Source of the DNA: Saxidomus purpurata
Taxonomy: Eukaryota; Mollusca; Bivalvia; Venerida; Veneridae
Length of the DNA stretch: 64,000 nt
Assembly (NCBI GenBank): GCA_022818135.1
Contig: JAFMSR010000002.1
Location: 54,316,486-54,380,485 of the forward strand
Direction: 5' to 3'
Part shown: piece after piece, positions 56,301 through 62,300 of the stretch
Layout of the letters: each line of letters begins with the position of its first letter
Position numbering within the stretch: position 1 is the stretch's first letter
The notes under the pieces: generated by a model
Seen by the model: only the letters and a program-made list of their open reading frames with translations
Told to the model about the DNA's origin: nothing
Databases searched by the model: none
Position numbers and translations under genes: made by a program

Positions 56301-59300
56301 TAATGAAAATGCAGCCACTATTGCATGCACAATGTTTTTCTATTAGTCTGACCTGGTGACCTAGTTTTTGACCCGAGATGACCAATATGGAACTCGACCT
56401 ATATAGTTAAGACACTAGTTTTGACAAAGTTTCATGAAGATCGCGAGAACAAAGAAGTCTCTATTGCATATACAGTTAAATGTAAAAAGACAACAGACAG
56501 ATGACAGACAGACATCAAGCTCACAATAGCTCATTTTTTACACTTTGTGCTCAGGTGTGCTAATGAAGAGCTATAACTTTGGATCCACTGGTCCATTTTG
56601 CCCATAATTATCCTTTATACAGATCTTCAGATCAAGGAAACTCAACATATTAAATACTTACAACAGATAGTTCCATCCAATTGAAAACCGACTGTTGAAC
56701 ATCTTGTTTCAGGGTCTTTTGCTGAGACTGCTGTTGTAGTAACAGGCAATGATGTTGTACTGCTACAAGTCAACAATCTACCAGCACCAGGATTAAAAAC
56801 AGTAGTGTCATTCTTTATTTTGCGCAGACATTCTTCTATTGCACTTGGAGATGCACTTCGAGTTATCAGGTTTAGTCTGAATTCGGCTTCAAACTGAAAA
56901 AAAAGACAATTGATAAACCAGTAATTACAGTATTCATTGCTTACAAACAAATTAGATGAGCATGTATCCCCTGTCCCCAAAATTGCTTTTGTTATGGAGA
57001 AAATACAGAAGGTAAAATGTCCCAAAACTTGCCAATTATATCAGTTAGAAATCAAATTGAAATGGTAATGAAAATACTTATCAATCCCAAAATAAGTTAA
57101 GATCTTGGCAGATTAGAAGTCCAAACTGAGGCAATTAATGTGACTAATTATAGAAAATTGTATGTACAGACGCACTGGGACTAGAGGTAAAGAGTTACCA
57201 AGAATGGACTGCCCTTACTTTACATCAAATAAAGGGCCATAACTCATAAGTGTCCTGGACAATCTGGTTGGTAATAAAACTTGGCATAAGTCCAAAAACA
57301 TTTTGTCCAGGTTTAGTGATGATCTGAAACAAGGGGCTCAAAAGGGTCAGTATCACTTTTCTTGACTCAAGCGCACAAGATTTTACTATCTCAAGCCCCC
57401 ATGACCTTTGATCTAGTGACCTGAAACATGGAACATGCACAACTAGGCATGGTGCTTATCACTTCAATAAGGTATCATTAAATTCTAACGATTTTACCCT
57501 CTCTAGCCCCTGTGACCTTGTTGGACCCAGAAAGAATATTGATCATGCACAACTATGCATGTACCTTGTATGAAGACCTTGACCAGGGGTTTTAGATTAA
57601 CGTTCTTGATTAGAAGCATGGACTAGACCAAAAGTTACCTAGACCTTACTTTACATCAAATAAGGGCATTGAACTCATAAGTGTCCTGGACATGGTTGGT
57701 ATTGGCAAGTATTATTTTAATGATGATCTGAAACAAGGGGCTAAAATGGAGATCTTTGATAAGCCCACAAGATTTTACCATCTCAAGCCCCCGTGACCTT
57801 TGATCTAGTGACCTGAAACATGGAACTGCAAAGGCATGGTGCTTTTCACTTTAATGATTCATTAAATTCTAACGTACCCCTGTGACCTTGACCTTTGACC
57901 TAGAAACACAAATCATGGACCATGCACAACTAGGCTATGCAATGTACTTATCACTTGTATGAAGTATCATCAAATTATTCTGACCAGGGGTTTTTATAGA
58001 TTTAGTGTTCACAAGATTTTACCATCTCAAGCCCCTGTGACTTTGACCTTTTACCTAGAGACCCAAAACATGGACCATGCACAACTAGGCATTGTGCTTA
58101 TCACTTGTGTAAAGTATCATTAAATTCATATAGGTATGTGAAATGTGGAGAATTTAGTGTACCACAATTGAATTTTTCTATATTGTGCACCCAGTTATAA
58201 TCCTGTGGACCGTTTGAAAATCTGGGGAATTTGACAAAATCGATTTATATATGAGACCCAAGGTAGGTATCCATCTAAAGGTCAGCCATTTTTGTTTTGA
58301 ACGGAATGGACGTGATGTCCATTGGATTTTCCCGGGACTTTTAGTACAAGCACCAGCAAAAGTCTAAAAATAAACCCATTTTAATTGAGAGGTGTTTAAA
58401 AGTATTACCCCTTCCCTAACAATTTTGATTATTTTATATATAAATGTGACTGTAGTAGGTAAAACTGCATTTCTTTTATTTGTTTTCTTATAGTTCCACA
58501 CTATCCTTAGTCTTAAACGTGCTTTTTCCTCACACTTTTGGTGAGTAATGCTTTGTCTTATTTTACTTCATTGAAGCAACAGATGTGAACCAAAAAGTAT
58601 TCTTTTATGAAAATTTCGGAATTGTACATGCCCACCTTTGGGGGATATTAAACAGACCATACCATACTTGTATTACAGCCAAACCGTGACCTTGCTAAAT
58701 TTCTTATCCTCTTTCAATATGCACAGTATCATTTGTTGATTTTCAGACTGAATAGCAAACAGTGCAGATCATGATCAGACTGTATGGATAGGTAGGCTGA
58801 TCATGATCTGTACTAGTCATGAAGTCTGAAAAAATTTGCTTTATGCAGTGTAAATGTGAAGGATCGTCTTACCAAAACTATATTTTCAGTAACTGGTACA
58901 GCAGAAACCACTGAAACATCCCATTCTATACCACCACATAGGTTACGTATATTTGTTTCGAATGTACCAACATTTGCATCTACAAATGCTTTGTACTGAG
59001 TACCACAACCGCCAGTTACAGAAGCATACTGATGTGTAACGCTAACATCCACTTCATATTCAGGGGTTTGTTGAGCTGAAATTAAATGTTTTACAGCAAG
59101 TTTCATCAAATCAGTCTCTATTAATTTTGTCGAGAAGTTTTGTCTAATAAAATAGATGCTATCACAAAACAAGATCGCTCACCTGAGTGACACTGCTCCT
59201 TAAGAAAAATATGCTGATACATTTTCATGATGATTGAATGCAAAATGTGCTCTATCGTGTTCACAAGCTTTTTCTTCTTTTTGCAATGGTGGCCTAGTTA

Positions 59301-62300
59301 TTTACCCCAGTTGATCTAGATTTAAAACATCAACACAGATATTCTGACCTGTTTTCATGCAAATCTGGTATCAAATGTTGCCTCTAGAGTGTTTACAAAG
59401 TTTTCCTTTGATTTGACCTTGTGACCCAGTTTTTGACCGCATGTGACCCAGTAACAAACCTGGCCTAAAGATCATCAAGACAATCCATCACACCAATTTT
59501 CACACATTGCAGATCAAATGCCACCCCTAAAGAGTAAACAAGGTTTTCCATTGAATTTACAAGGTGACAAAGTTTTGACCCAAAACAACCCATTTCCTCC
59601 ATCAATGTAGAGTTAATCAGGACACTCATTTTGAGAAAGTTTCATGATAATCCAAAGAAAAAAGCAGTCTCTATTGCATAAGCAAGGTTTTATCATGATT
59701 TGACCTACTGACCTAGTTTTTTATCCGAGATTTCAAACTCATCCTAGTTTTTATCACGACACTCATTCTGACCAGTTTAAAGCTTAAGTGTGGAGGGACA
59801 ACAGCAGACAGACAGAGATGAGCTACAAAAAGAACTGACCTCGGGGCAGGGCCAATTTTTTCCCTGCTGAATAAGATTTTAATTTAACGTAGAAATCATT
59901 GAAACAAACATTCTGACCAATTTTCATGATGACTGGGTTGTTGATGTGACCTCTATGGCATACACAGGGGTTTTCTATGATTTGACCTAGTGAGCTAGTT
60001 TTTAACATTTAAACTTGACCTAAATTTCATAAAGACAACCATTCTGACAAAATTTCATGAAGTCCCAGTGAAAAATGCAAACTCCATTGCAAACACCATG
60101 TTTTCTATGATTTGACTTGTTGACCTAGTTTTTGACTAAAGTTCACCCATATACAAGTTAAACCCAGATTTCATTCAGGCAGTCATTCTGAAAATCCTGT
60201 GAAAAATGCAGCTTCTTTTGCATACACTAAAGGTTATGCATGGACAGACGACAGATGACAGACAATGGACACCAAGCTATCACAGTAACTCACCTTGAAC
60301 ATTTTGTTCTCAGGCTAACTAAACAAGAGGGCCAAGATGGCCCTATATCGCTCACCTGTATATCAATTGCCAATAATACAAGGGGTCATGATTTTAACAT
60401 AATTCTTAAAGGTCAACTGCACGATGCGTAGTAACATTCCAAATATCTAAGCTCTGCCTTTGGGCCTTGTGTTTTTTTTAAAGTTTTCCTTATATAAGCC
60501 CTTATAAAGTTTTCCTTATATAAGCCTGTGCGAAATCAAGTGACCCTCCGTCCCTCCCTCCCGGGAAGGGTTAATTTTAACCCAGGGGTCATGATTTGAA
60601 CACTGTTTGTAAAGGTCCACAAGGCAAAGCCACATGCTAAATATATAAGTTCTAGGCCTTGTGGTTTCAGAAAAGAAGACTTTTAAAGTTTTTCCTATGT
60701 AAAATCAAGAGATTGGTCAGTTCTGACCCAGGGGTCATGATTTGAACAAACTTGGTAGAGGTCCACTAGGCAATGCTACATGGCAAATATCTCAGCTGTA
60801 GGCCCTGCAGTTTCTTTGTAAAACCAAGTGATCCCCCAGACGGGATCAATTTTGACCACGGGCTCATAATTTGAACAATCTTGGTACAAGTCCACTAGAC
60901 AATGCTACATTCCAAATATCTAAGCTCTAGGCCTTGTGGTTTAAAAAGAAGATTTTTAAAGTTTTTCCTAATTTTTAACAATAGCAACAAGATTTCTGCA
61001 TGGAATGGAATTCTCTGAACAATTTTGGTAGAGCTTCATGCAAGGAATATCCCTGCATCGTTTCATCAACATTAGCCCAGTGGTTAAAGAGGAGATGTCG
61101 TTTGAATCAAAATGTTGACAAACACAAACGACGGACGACCATCCATTAGAAAAGCTCACCCTGGCAAAGCCAGGTGAGCTAAAAATACAGCCTTTATTGC
61201 TTAATGCATGGCTTTTCTCAGATTTAATCTAGTTACCTACTTTTTGGTTTGAGATGACCCATATTCGAAATTAATATAGATTTTTCTATTTTGAGCTCTT
61301 GGGGCGATGTTGGTCAATCAACTGGAGCCACATGCAGCAGATGTTTATTATAATGTTTACTATATGCTGAAACATTATGTGAAGAGGAGATGGCTTACTA
61401 ACTTAAACTTCACTGACAGAACTGTGAACAATGCAACTCGGTATCAGACTGCACGAGTGTGTAGGTTGATCATAATCTGCACTGGCTGCAGAGGCAGAAT
61501 CATCTTCCACCAGCAAGGTAACAGTTTAACTGTGTTTAGTAACAGGTAAGTACTTACTAAGACAGAATCGATCATGCGGTACTGTATTTGTGTAGTCCCA
61601 AGTTCCAGTTCCCGAGCATGTAAAGTTCTTTTCATTGGTTTTATCGGAATACAGGTTGTTGCTCCGGCATGTGGATGTACAAACAAGATTTGAACCCACT
61701 TCTGAGCAGGATCTTATTGCATTTGTGTCCACAAACAGCTGTTCTTGGAAACAGGCATTGGCTGAAAATATTAGATTTCATCTTTCTTACAATAAAGTAA
61801 CCCCAACAGTTACCAATCTCAATGTAAACATCAGAATCGCATCAATATACATGCTGACATTTTTCAATGGGCTCTTAGATATATATAACTACCCTATACC
61901 TGTGACATGGGCAAGGCCATTTGTTTGCCGTAAATCTGTAATTTATGGCAATATCAGTCTCTGTTAATGTAAAGTTATAAAAAATCAGAAGAACTTTGTT
62001 AACTGAAGTATCAATAACTTGTAAAGTTTAACAAATACAGTAGTACTTCATTAGCTGGAGCATCAATAACTAACCCTATGCAATAACATCCCTGTCAAGT
62101 TTCATCAACATTGGCACAGTGGTTCTAGAAGAGATATCATTTAAAGAAAACATTGAATGAACAAAAACTTAGTCATTTAAAGTTCTCTTGGTCAACTTAC
62201 CATCAAAATCAACCAAAAACGTGCAAGTAGATTGAGTTCCATCTTCATTTGTAGCTATGGCTGTCACTTTTTCAACCGTGCCAATTTTACCAACATTGAC

